A stretch of 49,351 nucleotides of DNA. Origin: RGIG8597 sp045133795 (GTDB taxonomy: Bacteria > Spirochaetota > GWE2-31-10). Made by a program: the position numbers and the translations under genes. Position 1 is the stretch's first letter; each line of letters starts with the position of its first letter. The notes beneath the pieces are model-generated. The model saw nothing but the letters and a program-made list of their open reading frames with translations. It ran no database searches and was not told the origin of the DNA. This document shows positions 31,095 to 40,714 of this stretch, one piece after another. The DNA lies in the NCBI GenBank assembly GCA_045133795.1, contig JBGUUT010000121.1, positions 1 to 49,351 of the forward strand. Reading direction: 5' to 3'.

Positions 31095-34000
31095 TTATTT
31101 TTTATTTTTAGCTTTGGCTTTTTGCATCATTTCACCGACACGTTTTGCCTGCAAGCCGAATACTTCAAGCTGTGCTCTGATGATTTGCGGATAAGGGTTT
31201 CCATCGGACTCAATTGCCAAATAAGGTAACGGCATATCGCCCGGCAAATCTTTCAATTCATCTCCGAACACACTTCTGTTTGTCACGGCACGTTTTCCGG
31301 CAACAGTCATGTTATTTTTCAAAATCGCCTCTGCCATTCTTGTTTGCAAACAAGCGAACGGTCCTAACGAGATGATTCCGCATGATTCTTGCAAACATTC
31401 TTTAAGCCCGCCGGCGATAGTCAGCCCGATATCTCCGATAAGTTTCGGATGAACAAGCGGATTTGCTGTTTCCATTGTTTCGGCAATATCGATAGGGTCA
31501 TATTCGTACAACGAAGATTTTGCAAAAATCTTTTTGATGTCTTTTTCGATACCGTGCTGGACTTTTCGTTTCATAAAGAAGAAAATTCTTTCCCACAAAG
31601 TAAACTTCACGTTACCGTAGTTTTTCATCTGCGTATAATCTACATAGTACAACCATTCAATCAACGGTGTGATTTTAGCCACAAATCCCATGTCTGCCAA
31701 AGTGTTTTCAATATTTTGACGACTGAACTGCTCATTACGAACGTACATTTCTCCGGTAATTGTTACACGATTTGCTTCATGAATAGTTTTTGTAAGTTCA
31801 ATTTTATCCAATTCCTTAGCTGTAGATTTTAATTGTTTCATAAGTGGAATTTTACTTTCACCGGATAATGATTTTAAAATCTTAGCCCATTCAGCTTCAA
31901 ATACTTCCAAACCTTTTGTTCTGTCTTTTGACAATGTCATCACGGCAGAATGAAGCTGTTCGAATACGTCACCTACAATGAATGCTTTCCATACATTTAA
32001 TAACGGCAACAGTCCCATTCCTGCAAATCCTTTGTCTGATTGCAATGTCAATATGGCAACATCTTCGATATGATTTTTTTCGAGTAGCTTTTTAAAACCG
32101 ACCTGATACTGTTCTACACGACACGGAGCCGGGTCACCTACGATAAAAAAAGCAACTTTTTCACCCGGGCGGCGACGTGTTTTGATGTATTTCATCAATG
32201 AACCGGCAAGCACTATATACGGCAAACATTCTTTACAGCCGGAATTTGCTTTTCCGATACCGAGGGACTCTACGTCCGGATAGTCTACCATATCCGCATG
32301 ATAGCCGTCTTTACGCAAGGCATTCACGCCGCCCTCTGTCAAGTAACGTCCCATAATCGGGAATAGGAATGTAACATTAGGATCTTTAATATCCCAAAGT
32401 TTACCTTTTGAATCTTTTAGCCAAACTTTTGTTCCTTTTTGAACGATTTCCGCAGCTTGGAATTTTTCGTCATCCTTTACGGCACCGGTAGCTTCGAGCT
32501 GGCGATAATAGCGAATAATATCAAGAGCAGCTTCGATTCTGGTATCAAGTCCGACATCTGCGGTATGACTGTCAAGTTCCAATGTCAATGACGGTTTTTT
32601 ACCCATTTCATCACGGAAATAAGGAACGATAAATGAATCCGGACCGCAACTGAAATTAGTAACGTAAGTAGAGAATAATTGCGGATTTGCTTTTACATAT
32701 TTTGCGACTTGGAGTGCAATCTTACCGATTCCCCAATGCATATGCAGACCTAAATCTTGTGTTTCAAACGGAATAAAATCGTAAGGAATAACTTTGATTC
32801 CGCGAGATGCGATTTTATGAGGGATTCCCATGTTTGCTTCACGAGCCAAGGCATTATACCAACGACCTTGAAGTACAATCGCAAAGTCATCCGGATTTTT
32901 CTTCAAATCGTCGATTGCTTCCTGACCGAGTTTGCGTGCTTTTGCAAAATATGCGTTCATTTGTTCTTCTGCAAATTTAAATGCATCTACGGCTGCTTTG
33001 TGATTTACACCGATAGATTCGGCGACTTTTACAAACTCGTCACATGTAGACTGTACGTGACCTTGGAAATCCACAATCGGAATAAGCATAGGTGGAATCT
33101 CAACATCCTTGAATGCTTCTTTTAAATAATACGGTTCACCTTGTACAAAAACACATGCTTTATTATTTTCAGCATTTCCGTGTACCGGAATGTGCATGAT
33201 ATGCGGCATAAAAATATAGTCCGGTTTACGTTTTAACAAATCGTCAAACGCACCGTGGGCGATTTCCGCAGGATAACAGAACGCTGCTTTGCGTTTTTCA
33301 CGACCTTCGAGAGTTACGGAATCGGAAAGAATGACTTTGTATCCGAGTTGGTCCCAGAAGTTGAAATACAAAGGATAGAGCATATTTGTAAGGAATGTTC
33401 TGTTGATACCGATAACCTTAGAATTTTCATTTGCAAGTCCGCACGGTTTTGCAAATTCTTCAAACAGCATTTTTTCACGTACGGCAGCCAAGTCAAGTTC
33501 TTGAGCATCGTATTCTACATTCAAACGCATATTGTAATATTTGTTACATGCTCCGCCGAACGGGATTTTTTCCCCTTCAAGTTCCATCATGTTGATTTGG
33601 CATTTTCTGTCGCATTTTTCTTTTCCGCCGGCACAAGTGAATGACGGTAAATATTTGATTTCACGTGTATATAATGTTTTAAGGTCAAACTCTTTTTCTT
33701 CCAAGAAGTTCTTTTCAAGACGTTTTTTAACTTCGTAAGCACAACCGAATGCACCCATCAGACCCGGATCCGGCGGTACGATAATTTTTGTATTGAGCAG
33801 TGAAGCCATCGCAGTAGGGACAGCTTTGTCACGACAAACACCGCCTTGCATAAAAATTTTCTTTCCGTAAGGACGGGCTCCGCGTACACGGTTGTTGTAG
33901 TTTAGACAAATAGAGTAAACAAGTCCGGCTACAATGTCGTTTTTGTTGATACCTTCCTGCAATGCAGTAGCGATATCTGAAGATATAAATGCAGAACACT

Positions 34001-35402
34001 GGTCGTTAAAGTTCGGCGGCTGTGTAGATGCAAACGCCATTCCTACAATTTGCGGAATATCAATATTTAATGCTTCTTTTGCTGCCTCTTCAAGGAAACT
34101 TCCGGTTCCGGCAGAACAAGCTTCGTTCATTGCATAATCGGACGGAATACCTTGAGTGACATAAGTATATTTTGCGTCTTGTCCGCCGATTTCGAAAATC
34201 GTATCAACTTCCGGGTCAAAGTAAACACTGGCAGTCGCATGACAAATTATTTCATTATAAATAGCTTGAGTCATTGCGTGAATACCGACAATATGACGAC
34301 CTGACCCGGTAGTTCCCATTCCGATTATTTTTACTTTGGTTCCGTTAAGCTGTTTTTCTATGGCACGATAACATTCTTTTGCCGCTCCGATAGGGTCACC
34401 GTTTGTTCGCAAGTAACAATCAGCTAAAATTGCGTCATCGGATTTTCTCATTAAAACAGCTTTTGTAGTAGTAGAACCGATATCTACACCGAGAATACAA
34501 ACATCACCGTCTTTTGCCGTTCCTCTTTGCGGTTCTTTAAACTCTACAAGGTGTTCGGCTTCAGTCAAAGGTCTTAAAAAATCGAAAGATGAAACGTCTT
34601 TTTTGAAGAGTGCATTTTCGGCAGGGAAAGGTTGAGTTTCATGTTCAGAAGCCCAAACTGCCGCACCGTATGCTTCAAAACAGTCACTGGCATCTGGAAT
34701 GTATAAATCATCGACATTTTGGCGTACACATTCAACGATAGGGCGAACTTTAGAAATTCCTCCGGTCAAAATGATATTTTTGCGTTCGAGCGATGTCAAT
34801 AATTCTGTGATTTTTGCAGCCATCATCTGACATAAACCGTCAACGACGTGAGTTTTTTCTATACCTTTGTTAAGTGCGTGTGTACAGTCAGATTTACAGA
34901 ATACGGAACAACGTCCGGAAATATTATAAGCATTTTTTGCATTAAATTCTTTATTTATGACATTGTCGATTGAGAGTGCCATACGACCGAGCTGTTGCAA
35001 AAAGAATGCACCTGTTCCGGAAGCACATTTATTTCCGGTAAAAACGTTTTTAATTTTTCCGTCTTTTCCTATTTGGTAAACAAGAATTGTTTCACCGCCG
35101 GCACTTACCAACGCCTCATAATTTGAATTATCTTTAATTAACAATTTTGTAGCGTATTCGACAGCTTCCGGTTCCGTAATCGTAGTAAGATTAACAAAGT
35201 TTTTAAACTTTCGACCGGTAACTGCAATTCTGTCTATTGATGAAATATCAATGTCTTTTAAAATATCTTGTAATCCTTTTTGAGAATCACCGTCATGAAA
35301 GACTTTTTTTCTGCTTATTTCATTAACTTGATTATTGTCGGTAAATTCCAACACTACAGCCGAAACCGTAGAAGCTCCGACACAAACTCCTAATGTTTTC
35401 AT
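31095..35402 (-). CDS. Large CoA-dehydratase activase-related protein (double BadF/BadG plus DUF2229/HgdB-like)
   Basis: The 1435-residue protein fuses two ASKHA-type ATPase activase modules to reductase-like parts. Module 1 (about 1-255) has KCASGTGAFFLQ near 122 and CSVFCKSDC. Module 2 (about 298-555) starts ILGVDIGSTTTKAVL, has MGTTGSGRH near 357 and the cluster cysteines of ACSAGTGSF near 425 and QCSAFISSDI. A cysteine-rich stretch (CAGGKEKCDRKC, about 589) leads to the DUF2229 domain (about 655-880), and the last 500 residues resemble HgdB-type dehydratase subunits. Family activases send one electron per ATP to 2-hydroxyacyl-CoA dehydratases or related reductases. The substrate is unknown here. 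It is monocistronic. Confidence 0.9.
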   Translation of the reverse strand: MKTLGVCVGASTVSAVVLEFTDNNQVNEISRKKVFHDGDSQKGLQDILKDIDISSIDRIAVTGRKFKNFVNLTTITEPEAVEYATKLLIKDNSNYEALVSAGGETILVYQIGKDGKIKNVFTGNKCASGTGAFFLQQLGRMALSIDNVINKEFNAKNAYNISGRCSVFCKSDCTHALNKGIEKTHVVDGLCQMMAAKITELLTSLERKNIILTGGISKVRPIVECVRQNVDDLYIPDASDCFEAYGAAVWASEHETQPFPAENALFKKDVSSFDFLRPLTEAEHLVEFKEPQRGTAKDGDVCILGVDIGSTTTKAVLMRKSDDAILADCYLRTNGDPIGAAKECYRAIEKQLNGTKVKIIGMGTTGSGRHIVGIHAMTQAIYNEIICHATASVYFDPEVDTIFEIGGQDAKYTYVTQGIPSDYAMNEACSAGTGSFLEEAAKEALNIDIPQIVGMAFASTQPPNFNDQCSAFISSDIATALQEGINKNDIVAGLVYSICLNYNNRVRGARPYGKKIFMQGGVCRDKAVPTAMASLLNTKIIVPPDPGLMGAFGCAYEVKKRLEKNFLEEKEFDLKTLYTREIKYLPSFTCAGGKEKCDRKCQINMMELEGEKIPFGGACNKYYNMRLNVEYDAQELDLAAVREKMLFEEFAKPCGLANENSKVIGINRTFLTNMLYPLYFNFWDQLGYKVILSDSVTLEGREKRKAAFCYPAEIAHGAFDDLLKRKPDYIFMPHIMHIPVHGNAENNKACVFVQGEPYYLKEAFKDVEIPPMLIPIVDFQGHVQSTCDEFVKVAESIGVNHKAAVDAFKFAEEQMNAYFAKARKLGQEAIDDLKKNPDDFAIVLQGRWYNALAREANMGIPHKIASRGIKVIPYDFIPFETQDLGLHMHWGIGKIALQVAKYVKANPQLFSTYVTNFSCGPDSFIVPYFRDEMGKKPSLTLELDSHTADVGLDTRIEAALDIIRYYRQLEATGAVKDDEKFQAAEIVQKGTKVWLKDSKGKLWDIKDPNVTFLFPIMGRYLTEGGVNALRKDGYHADMVDYPDVESLGIGKANSGCKECLPYIVLAGSLMKYIKTRRRPGEKVAFFIVGDPAPCRVEQYQVGFKKLLEKNHIEDVAILTLQSDKGFAGMGLLPLLNVWKAFIVGDVFEQLHSAVMTLSKDRTKGLEVFEAEWAKILKSLSGESKIPLMKQLKSTAKELDKIELTKTIHEANRVTITGEMYVRNEQFSRQNIENTLADMGFVAKITPLIEWLYYVDYTQMKNYGNVKFTLWERIFFFMKRKVQHGIEKDIKKIFAKSSLYEYDPIDIAETMETANPLVHPKLIGDIGLTIAGGLKECLQESCGIISLGPFACLQTRMAEAILKNNMTVAGKRAVTNRSVFGDELKDLPGDMPLPYLAIESDGNPYPQIIRAQLEVFGLQAKRVGEMMQKAKAKNKK

Positions 35403-35430
35403 GTTTTATAATCCTTTAGCTACTTTTTTG

Positions 35431-35448
35431 TGACATGATGTTATGTCA
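35431..35448. promoter_or_regulatory. Perfect dyad in the leader of the activase gene
   Basis: TGACAT and ATGTCA form a perfect inverted repeat with a six-base centre, between the promoter and the start codon. The size and spacing suit a CRP/FNR-family operator, and its place downstream of the promoter suggests repression. The regulator is unknown. Confidence 0.5.
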
Positions 35449-35461
35449 AAATTAAAGTTTT

Positions 35462-35490
35462 TTTATAGAATAAAAGTGATTTAATGTAAA
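35462..35490 (-). promoter_or_regulatory. Sigma-70 promoter of the activase gene
   Basis: On the minus strand TTTACA (35490-35485), a 17-base spacer and TATAAA (35467-35462) lie about 60 bases before the ATG at 35402. Confidence 0.6.
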
Positions 35491-35540
35491 GTTATAAAAA
35501 ATGCTTGACTCATGATTTTACACATCTGATTGTGGTGGAA

Positions 35541-35585
35541 AATAAAAAAAGCACAACGGAAAATATTTTCACATTGTGCTTTGTA
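35541..35585 (-). terminator. Hairpin terminator after the InlB-repeat lipoprotein
   Basis: AAAGCACAA (35548-35556) pairs with TTGTGCTTT (35574-35582), with an inner palindrome GAAAATATTTTC. On the minus strand a T run follows. Confidence 0.85.
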
Positions 35586-35589
35586 ACGT

Positions 35590-37608
35590 TTAGTTATTTA
35601 ATAATAAAGTAGTTGCGTTATTTATGAAATAATTATTGTCAGAATTGCTTACCGTAGGGTATGCAGCATAAATTTTACCAGATTTATAATCTCTCATATA
35701 TATAACGTATTTTACTTTAGATTTAGGATTATTAAGAGCTGAACGAGGAATTGCTATTACACATTGTCCGCCTTCCATTACTTTAAAATTAATATATGAA
35801 GAATCTGTTTCTATCCATTTATTATTATTATTGATTTTGTAAAAAGCGGGTATGCCTGAAGTTTCAGAATCAAATACTATTCTTGCAAAATGTGTTAATG
35901 CTTGACTGTTTATTGTCAATGTAGGTTGATTTTCATTTCCTGCCTGATCTATTCCATCGAGTTTGTATATACTTGGAGTGTTATTTGCATCAGACCATAT
36001 AGCGATACATAATGCAGTAATTTTGGTTAAATTACTGTAACAGAATTCTTGTGTCGCTTTTTGATCCAAATAACCAAAATAAACGAAATTATCATCAGAG
36101 TGAGCGTAAATATTTTTTCCGTCTATACCTTTGTCGTCTGTTACTTTATATGTTGTACTTAAAACGTCTCCTAAACTTATTCCCGGAGTTTGCCATGTTA
36201 TTGTAGTTGGATTTTCTGTAGATTGCCAATCAAAATTGTTTTCTTCGTATATTTCATTTTTTCCGCCGATAACTTCTAAAGTGTAAGATTCTCCGGCAGC
36301 AAGATTTTTTATTTTAATTGGTTCTGTTGATTTTAAAACATCACTCCATTCTTCAGAATTAAGACAATATTTATAATAATTACATTCACTTACAGTAATG
36401 TCGAAAATTGCATCTGATTCAATTACTTTAGGAACTTCCGAAAGCTTAGCAACCGGAGTTTCTACGACTGTCCAATTAAAAGTCTCTTCAGTAGTTTCGT
36501 CAAGTATATTTTTTCCGGTTACGGTCAGCGTAAAATCTCCGGTAGCATAGGTATTTATTGTAAATGCTCCGGCTTTATCGGTTAAATGGATGTCGGTCGT
36601 AGAGTCGCCGTCATCCAATGAATAAAAGCATGATTCTAAATTATCACCGGAAACATTAATATTAACTTCTGTGTCTATTTTTATAATAGAATCAGGTATG
36701 CCTTCTATTTTTAATTTGGGAGAACATGCCATAGTCCATGAAAAAGTTTTTTCTTCACTTTTTACGCCGTCGATATTTTCAGCCCAGACTTTAAAGGTGT
36801 AATCTCCGTCTGTTAAGTCCGGAAAATCTAAACTTTCTTCGTTTGTATTTTCAGCTTCTTTTGTCTCATTTCCCAGTGAATAAGATGTTTTAGCTGCATT
36901 TTCAGCGGAGAAGGAGACGGTAATGCTTCGAGATGTTGAAATTGTACTTTTATTTTCCAGATGTTCTTCATTTCCGGTTATTTTACAGTTTAGACTTGTA
37001 ATTTTTGCTGCGGGAGCGGTTCCCCATACGGCGTAAAGCGTTATTTCAGAACTTTTTGTCGATAAATCTAAACTTAAAGTTGCTTTATTTTCAAAATCCG
37101 CTTTTGTGGCTTCGGCTGTTTTAGCCCAGCCGATAAAAGCGTGATATTCATCTGTAAAACTGCATTCTTTTAGAAGTAAATCTTTATCTACGTCGTAATA
37201 AAAAGTTTGAGCCGTCATTTCTCCGGTTGCAGTTTCGCTGTTTTTGTCAAATGTGATAGTGTATTTATTGCGGTTGTAGTAGAGTTTTAAAACGAGAGTT
37301 CCGTCTTCTGCTACGATTCCGCTTGTCACATTTTCAGAGTTTGCTTGGTCAAAAGTGAAACCTGTAAAAGCTTTTGCGGTTGCATTTATAGTTGTACCTA
37401 CAAAGTTTTCCGATGTTTCTTTGTCTTTGAGTTCGTAACCTTTTAAATCTTTGGTTTGTTGGTAATAAGCAATTTTATATGAAGCTTTTTTTTCTTGTAC
37501 TATAACTGGCGGAGTTTTTTCTTCATAAGTATCAGCTAAAAACGGGTTGTGATAACAACCGATAGCAAGTGATACAAAAAGAGGAATAAAAAGTTTTTTT
37601 ATATTCAT
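35590..37608 (-). CDS. Large lipoprotein with Listeria-Bacteroides-type repeats
   Basis: The start is the ATG at 37608 because AGGAGT lies six bases upstream; a longer in-frame start at 37668 has no such site. The 672-residue protein has a signal peptide with lipobox Cys18 (SLAIGC). Residues about 55-195 carry InlB-type repeat modules (GTTINATAKAFTGFTF, KYTITFDKNSETATG, AFIGWAKT, ITLYAVWG). A series of Ig-like or beta-sandwich repeats follows (about 200-465), each ending near FSWTM, FNWTV or FDWQS. The last 190 residues form a separate beta-rich domain ending YAAYPTVSNSD. It should be displayed on the cell surface, with ligand unknown. Unlike the protein at 24190 it has no FGE domain. Confidence 0.8.
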   Translation of the reverse strand: MNIKKLFIPLFVSLAIGCYHNPFLADTYEEKTPPVIVQEKKASYKIAYYQQTKDLKGYELKDKETSENFVGTTINATAKAFTGFTFDQANSENVTSGIVAEDGTLVLKLYYNRNKYTITFDKNSETATGEMTAQTFYYDVDKDLLLKECSFTDEYHAFIGWAKTAEATKADFENKATLSLDLSTKSSEITLYAVWGTAPAAKITSLNCKITGNEEHLENKSTISTSRSITVSFSAENAAKTSYSLGNETKEAENTNEESLDFPDLTDGDYTFKVWAENIDGVKSEEKTFSWTMACSPKLKIEGIPDSIIKIDTEVNINVSGDNLESCFYSLDDGDSTTDIHLTDKAGAFTINTYATGDFTLTVTGKNILDETTEETFNWTVVETPVAKLSEVPKVIESDAIFDITVSECNYYKYCLNSEEWSDVLKSTEPIKIKNLAAGESYTLEVIGGKNEIYEENNFDWQSTENPTTITWQTPGISLGDVLSTTYKVTDDKGIDGKNIYAHSDDNFVYFGYLDQKATQEFCYSNLTKITALCIAIWSDANNTPSIYKLDGIDQAGNENQPTLTINSQALTHFARIVFDSETSGIPAFYKINNNNKWIETDSSYINFKVMEGGQCVIAIPRSALNNPKSKVKYVIYMRDYKSGKIYAAYPTVSNSDNNYFINNATTLLLNN

Positions 37609-37649
37609 ACATCCACTCCTTAAAATACAAATTCCAATGACTTTCTCGG

Positions 37650-37715
37650 TAAAAAGTAGGGCTGTCAAAAGATTCTATCATATTAGAAAAATCTTTTGAA
37701 CAGCCCCAACTTTTC
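37650..37715 (-). terminator. Long hairpin terminator after tkt
   Basis: GGGCTGTCAAAAGAT (from 37659) pairs with ATCTTTTGAACAGCCC (to about 37706) over a long stem with one bulge and an AT-rich loop; T runs lie on both sides. Confidence 0.8.
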
Positions 37716-37735
37716 TATATTATATATTCTAGCTT

Positions 37736-39739
37736 TTATGCTTTTATAAGGTCTTTTGCCTTTTGGAAAATGTTTTCCTTATTAATACCGAAAACTTTTG
37801 CCAAATCTTCAGCTTTAGCAGAGATTCCGAATCGGTCTACAGAAACGTGGTCTCCGTCTGAACCGATATATTTGTACCAATAAGTAGACATTCCGGCTTC
37901 AACCATAAGTCTTTTCTTAATTGCAGAAGGCAAAACACTTTCTTTGTATTCTTCAGATTGTCTTTCAAACAACATTGAAGAGAAGAAGTTTACAACACGT
38001 ACGGAATAACCTTCTTTTTCCAAAAGTTCAGCAACTTGCAAGCTAGGGAAAACTTCTGAACCTGTAGCCATGATAATCAAATCAATATTTTTATGCTTTT
38101 CTTTTTTGATTATGTAAGCTCCGTGTTCTGCATTTTTGCAACTTTCATATTTACTGTAATCGATTACAGGAACTTTTTGACGAGTAGTAATGATTACGCT
38201 AGGAGAAGTTTTTGATTTTAATGCAATTTCCCATGCAATTTTAGTTTCTTCAGGGTCGGCAGGACGCATAACATTTACATTAGGCATTAAACGTAAATTT
38301 GTAAGATGTTCTACCGGATGGTGTGTAGGACCGTCTTCTCCTACAAATATTGAATCGTGAGAGAATAAGAAAATTGACGGAATACGCATTAATGCTGCCA
38401 TACGAATAGATGGTGTCATGTATGTTGAAAATGCTAAGAATGTTCCGCAAATCGGTAAAACTCCGCCGAATAAGTACATACCGTTTATCATTGTACCCAT
38501 TGCATGCTCTCTGATACCGTATTGAACGTTATATCCGAGATAATTATCACTGCTTATTACAGAATTATCTTTAATCATTGTCATAGTTGAGCTTCCGAGG
38601 TCGGCACTTCCGGAAACAACATAATCAACATCTTTAAGAATTGCATTTAATACAGTGTTAGCTGCATTTCTTGTAGCTTCAGAACTGCCAACTTCAAAAT
38701 TAGGTAAGTTTTTAAAACAGCTGTCCGGAACTTGACGGCGGAAAGTTTTTTCCCAATCTTCTTTCAATTCCGGATATGCTTTTCCCCAAGCAGTAAATAA
38801 TTTTTTCCACTCTTCATGTTCGGCTTTCCAAACTTTTCTGCGTTCATCAAAATATGCTACAGCATCCGGATCAACATAGAAATCTCCTGTTACTCCCATT
38901 GCTTCTTTTGCAGCTGCGGCTTCTTCGCTACCCAAAGGTGCTCCGTGACATTTGTTAGTTCCTTGCTTTTGAGGTGCACCTTTTCCGATTGTAGTGTTCA
39001 TTACGATAATAACCGGTTTGTTTTCTTCCAAACGAGTTGTTTCTGCTTTATCAAAAGCATTTTTTAATGAATCAAAATCGTGTGCTTCACTTTCGATTAC
39101 AGCCCAGTTTTGAGATTCAAAACGACCGCGAATGTTTTCTGTAAAACAAATATCTGTACTTCCTTCAATGGAAATTTTATTGCTGTCATAAATAAGGATT
39201 AAATTGTTTAATTTTAAATGTCCGGCAAGAGAACAAACTTCATAGCTTAATCCTTCCATTAAATCACCGTCACCGACTAAACAGAAAATTCTGCTTGTCA
39301 TAACAGGAAAACCTTCCTTATTATATTTTGCAGAATGACGTTTACCGGCTAATGCCATACCAACGGCATTTCCGAGACCTTGTCCCAACGGACCTGTAGA
39401 AGTTTCTACACCCGGAGTCCAACCGTATTCAGGGTGTCCCGGAGTGTTAGATTTAAATTGTCTGAAAGATTTTATATCATCTAAAGTTACGCCGTATCCG
39501 GCAAGATGCATCAAAGAATACAATAGCATAGAACCGTGTCCTGCAGAAAGAACAAAGCGGTCACGATTTAACCAACTTAATTCCTCCGGATTATGATGCA
39601 TTACTTCGCCCCAAAGATAAGCACCTATATCTGCACATCCTAAAGGTAAACCCGGATGACCAGATTTCGCTTTTTCTATAGCATCAATTGCTAAACATCG
39701 AATAGTTTTTGCTGATGCTTCCAATCCAGCATAATTCAT
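37736..39739 (-). CDS. tkt: Transketolase
   Basis: This cytosolic thiamine-diphosphate enzyme moves two-carbon units in the pentose phosphate pathway. The length of 667 residues is normal. Visible motifs are SGHPGLPLG at the start, HNP with the catalytic histidine near LSAGHGSMLLYSLMH, TGPLGQG, the ThDP motif GDGDLMEG (about 154-161) ending in LILIYDSNKISIEGS, and in the second half YGIREHAMGTMINGM and HDSIFVGEDGPTHHPVEHL. The C-terminal domain reads FGISAKAEDLAKVFGI. GGAGT precedes the ATG and a promoter is visible upstream. Confidence 0.97.
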   Translation of the reverse strand: MNYAGLEASAKTIRCLAIDAIEKAKSGHPGLPLGCADIGAYLWGEVMHHNPEELSWLNRDRFVLSAGHGSMLLYSLMHLAGYGVTLDDIKSFRQFKSNTPGHPEYGWTPGVETSTGPLGQGLGNAVGMALAGKRHSAKYNKEGFPVMTSRIFCLVGDGDLMEGLSYEVCSLAGHLKLNNLILIYDSNKISIEGSTDICFTENIRGRFESQNWAVIESEAHDFDSLKNAFDKAETTRLEENKPVIIVMNTTIGKGAPQKQGTNKCHGAPLGSEEAAAAKEAMGVTGDFYVDPDAVAYFDERRKVWKAEHEEWKKLFTAWGKAYPELKEDWEKTFRRQVPDSCFKNLPNFEVGSSEATRNAANTVLNAILKDVDYVVSGSADLGSSTMTMIKDNSVISSDNYLGYNVQYGIREHAMGTMINGMYLFGGVLPICGTFLAFSTYMTPSIRMAALMRIPSIFLFSHDSIFVGEDGPTHHPVEHLTNLRLMPNVNVMRPADPEETKIAWEIALKSKTSPSVIITTRQKVPVIDYSKYESCKNAEHGAYIIKKEKHKNIDLIIMATGSEVFPSLQVAELLEKEGYSVRVVNFFSSMLFERQSEEYKESVLPSAIKKRLMVEAGMSTYWYKYIGSDGDHVSVDRFGISAKAEDLAKVFGINKENIFQKAKDLIKA

Positions 39740-39803
39740 TTTTTTTACTCCTGCGTATTTCTGTAATTAATGGTTACATTTATCGATTTTTTGAAATCGT
39801 TGC

Positions 39804-39832
39804 ATATTAACAAAAAAGACACTTTTTTACAA
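39804..39832 (-). promoter_or_regulatory. Sigma-70 promoter of tkt
   Basis: On the minus strand TTGTAA (39832-39827), a 17-base spacer and TAATAT (39809-39804) precede the tkt start by about 65 bases. Confidence 0.6.
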
Positions 39833-39897
39833 TCGAATCACGGTAAAAGTATGAGGGAATTGCAATATTTTAATATAATGTGATGTTTGTGTTTTTT

Positions 39898-39915
39898 ATG
39901 TGAATATCTTCACAA
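39898..39915. promoter_or_regulatory. Rex-type operator between tkt and rex
   Basis: ATGTGAATATCTTCACAA matches the known Rex consensus TTGTGAA-N4-TTCACAA in 13 of its 14 fixed positions. It lies just upstream of the rex promoter and about 65 bases upstream of the tkt promoter, so it could control either or both by NADH/NAD ratio. Confidence 0.75.
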
Positions 39916-39921
39916 GATTTA

Positions 39922-39950
39922 TTGACTTAATGCCCCAAATAGATTATTAT
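39922..39950 (+). promoter_or_regulatory. Sigma-70 promoter of rex
   Basis: TTGACT (39922-39927), a 17-base spacer and TATTAT (39945-39950). The leader to the ATG at 40058 is about 100 bases. Confidence 0.75.
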
Positions 39951-40057
39951 AACTGCTTAATTCTAATGAATTAAGATGTTTATTTTTTAGAAGCAGATAA
40001 GTAGTTTATTTTGTTAATAATAATCAAAATTCATGAAGAGGGTTTTAAGGTAAAATT

Positions 40058-40714
40058 ATGATTACAAATAAAAAGAGCATATTGCGTTTGTCTAAATATA
40101 AAAAAGCATTAACGAGATTGCATTCGATGGGATTTAAGAAAGTATTTTCGGATAATCTTGCAGATGCAATCGGAGTAACTTCGTCACAAGTTCGCAAAGA
40201 TTTTTCGATATTTGATTTGTCCGGTCATAAAAAGGGCGGATATTTGATTGAGGATTTGATTCATAAAATCAACAAGATTTTGGGTAAGGAAGAAGTTGAG
40301 AAAGTAATTATTGTCGGTTGCGGAAATATCGGAACTGCATTGATGCGTTATAACGGATTTGAAAAAGAATTCATAAAGGTTGTGGCGGCATTCGATAATA
40401 ATTCAGCTAAAACTAATTGCGATTCACAAGTTCCTATATTACCTATAGAAGAAATGCACGATTTTATCGTAAAAGAGAAAATTCGAACGGCAATACTTGC
40501 AGTTCCCGATCAAGCGGCACAGCATGTTGTAGATATACTTGTAAATGCCGGAATAAAAGGAGTTTTGAACTTTTCTCCGTTGTATTTGCGGGTTCCTGAG
40601 GATTTTATTATTTCCAATGTTAATTTAGAGGTTGAATTGGAAGGAGTGATTTACTTTGTAAATGCAATGCAAGACTCTTCAGAAAAAGATGTTATGGAAA
40701 ATAATGATGAATAA
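40058..40714 (+). CDS. rex: Redox-sensing transcriptional repressor Rex
   Basis: Rex binds DNA when NADH is low and controls fermentation and energy genes. The 218-residue protein has an N-terminal winged helix (about 8-80; RLHSMGFKKVFSDNLADAIGVTSSQVRKDFSIF with the family GYLIEDLI) and a Rossmann domain with VIIVGCGNIGTALMRY (about 83-98), AAFDNN, TAILAVPDQAAQHVVDILVNAGIKGVLNFSP, and the NVNLEVELEGVIYFV tail. A matching operator lies upstream, indicating autoregulation. The last 15 residues overlap the next gene's leader. Confidence 0.95.
   Translation: MITNKKSILRLSKYKKALTRLHSMGFKKVFSDNLADAIGVTSSQVRKDFSIFDLSGHKKGGYLIEDLIHKINKILGKEEVEKVIIVGCGNIGTALMRYNGFEKEFIKVVAAFDNNSAKTNCDSQVPILPIEEMHDFIVKEKIRTAILAVPDQAAQHVVDILVNAGIKGVLNFSPLYLRVPEDFIISNVNLEVELEGVIYFVNAMQDSSEKDVMENNDE

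Noticed and set aside
31389..31832. 147-residue plus-strand ORF opposite the activase gene
   Set aside because: It is a shadow frame of the large activase, with no start signal.
35431..35448. Rex operator in the activase leader
   Set aside because: The half-sites are TGACAT with a six-base centre, which does not fit the Rex spacing and ends.
40012..40030. TTGTTA-type Rex site closer to the rex start
   Set aside because: Only one half matches well; the site at 39898-39915 is much better.
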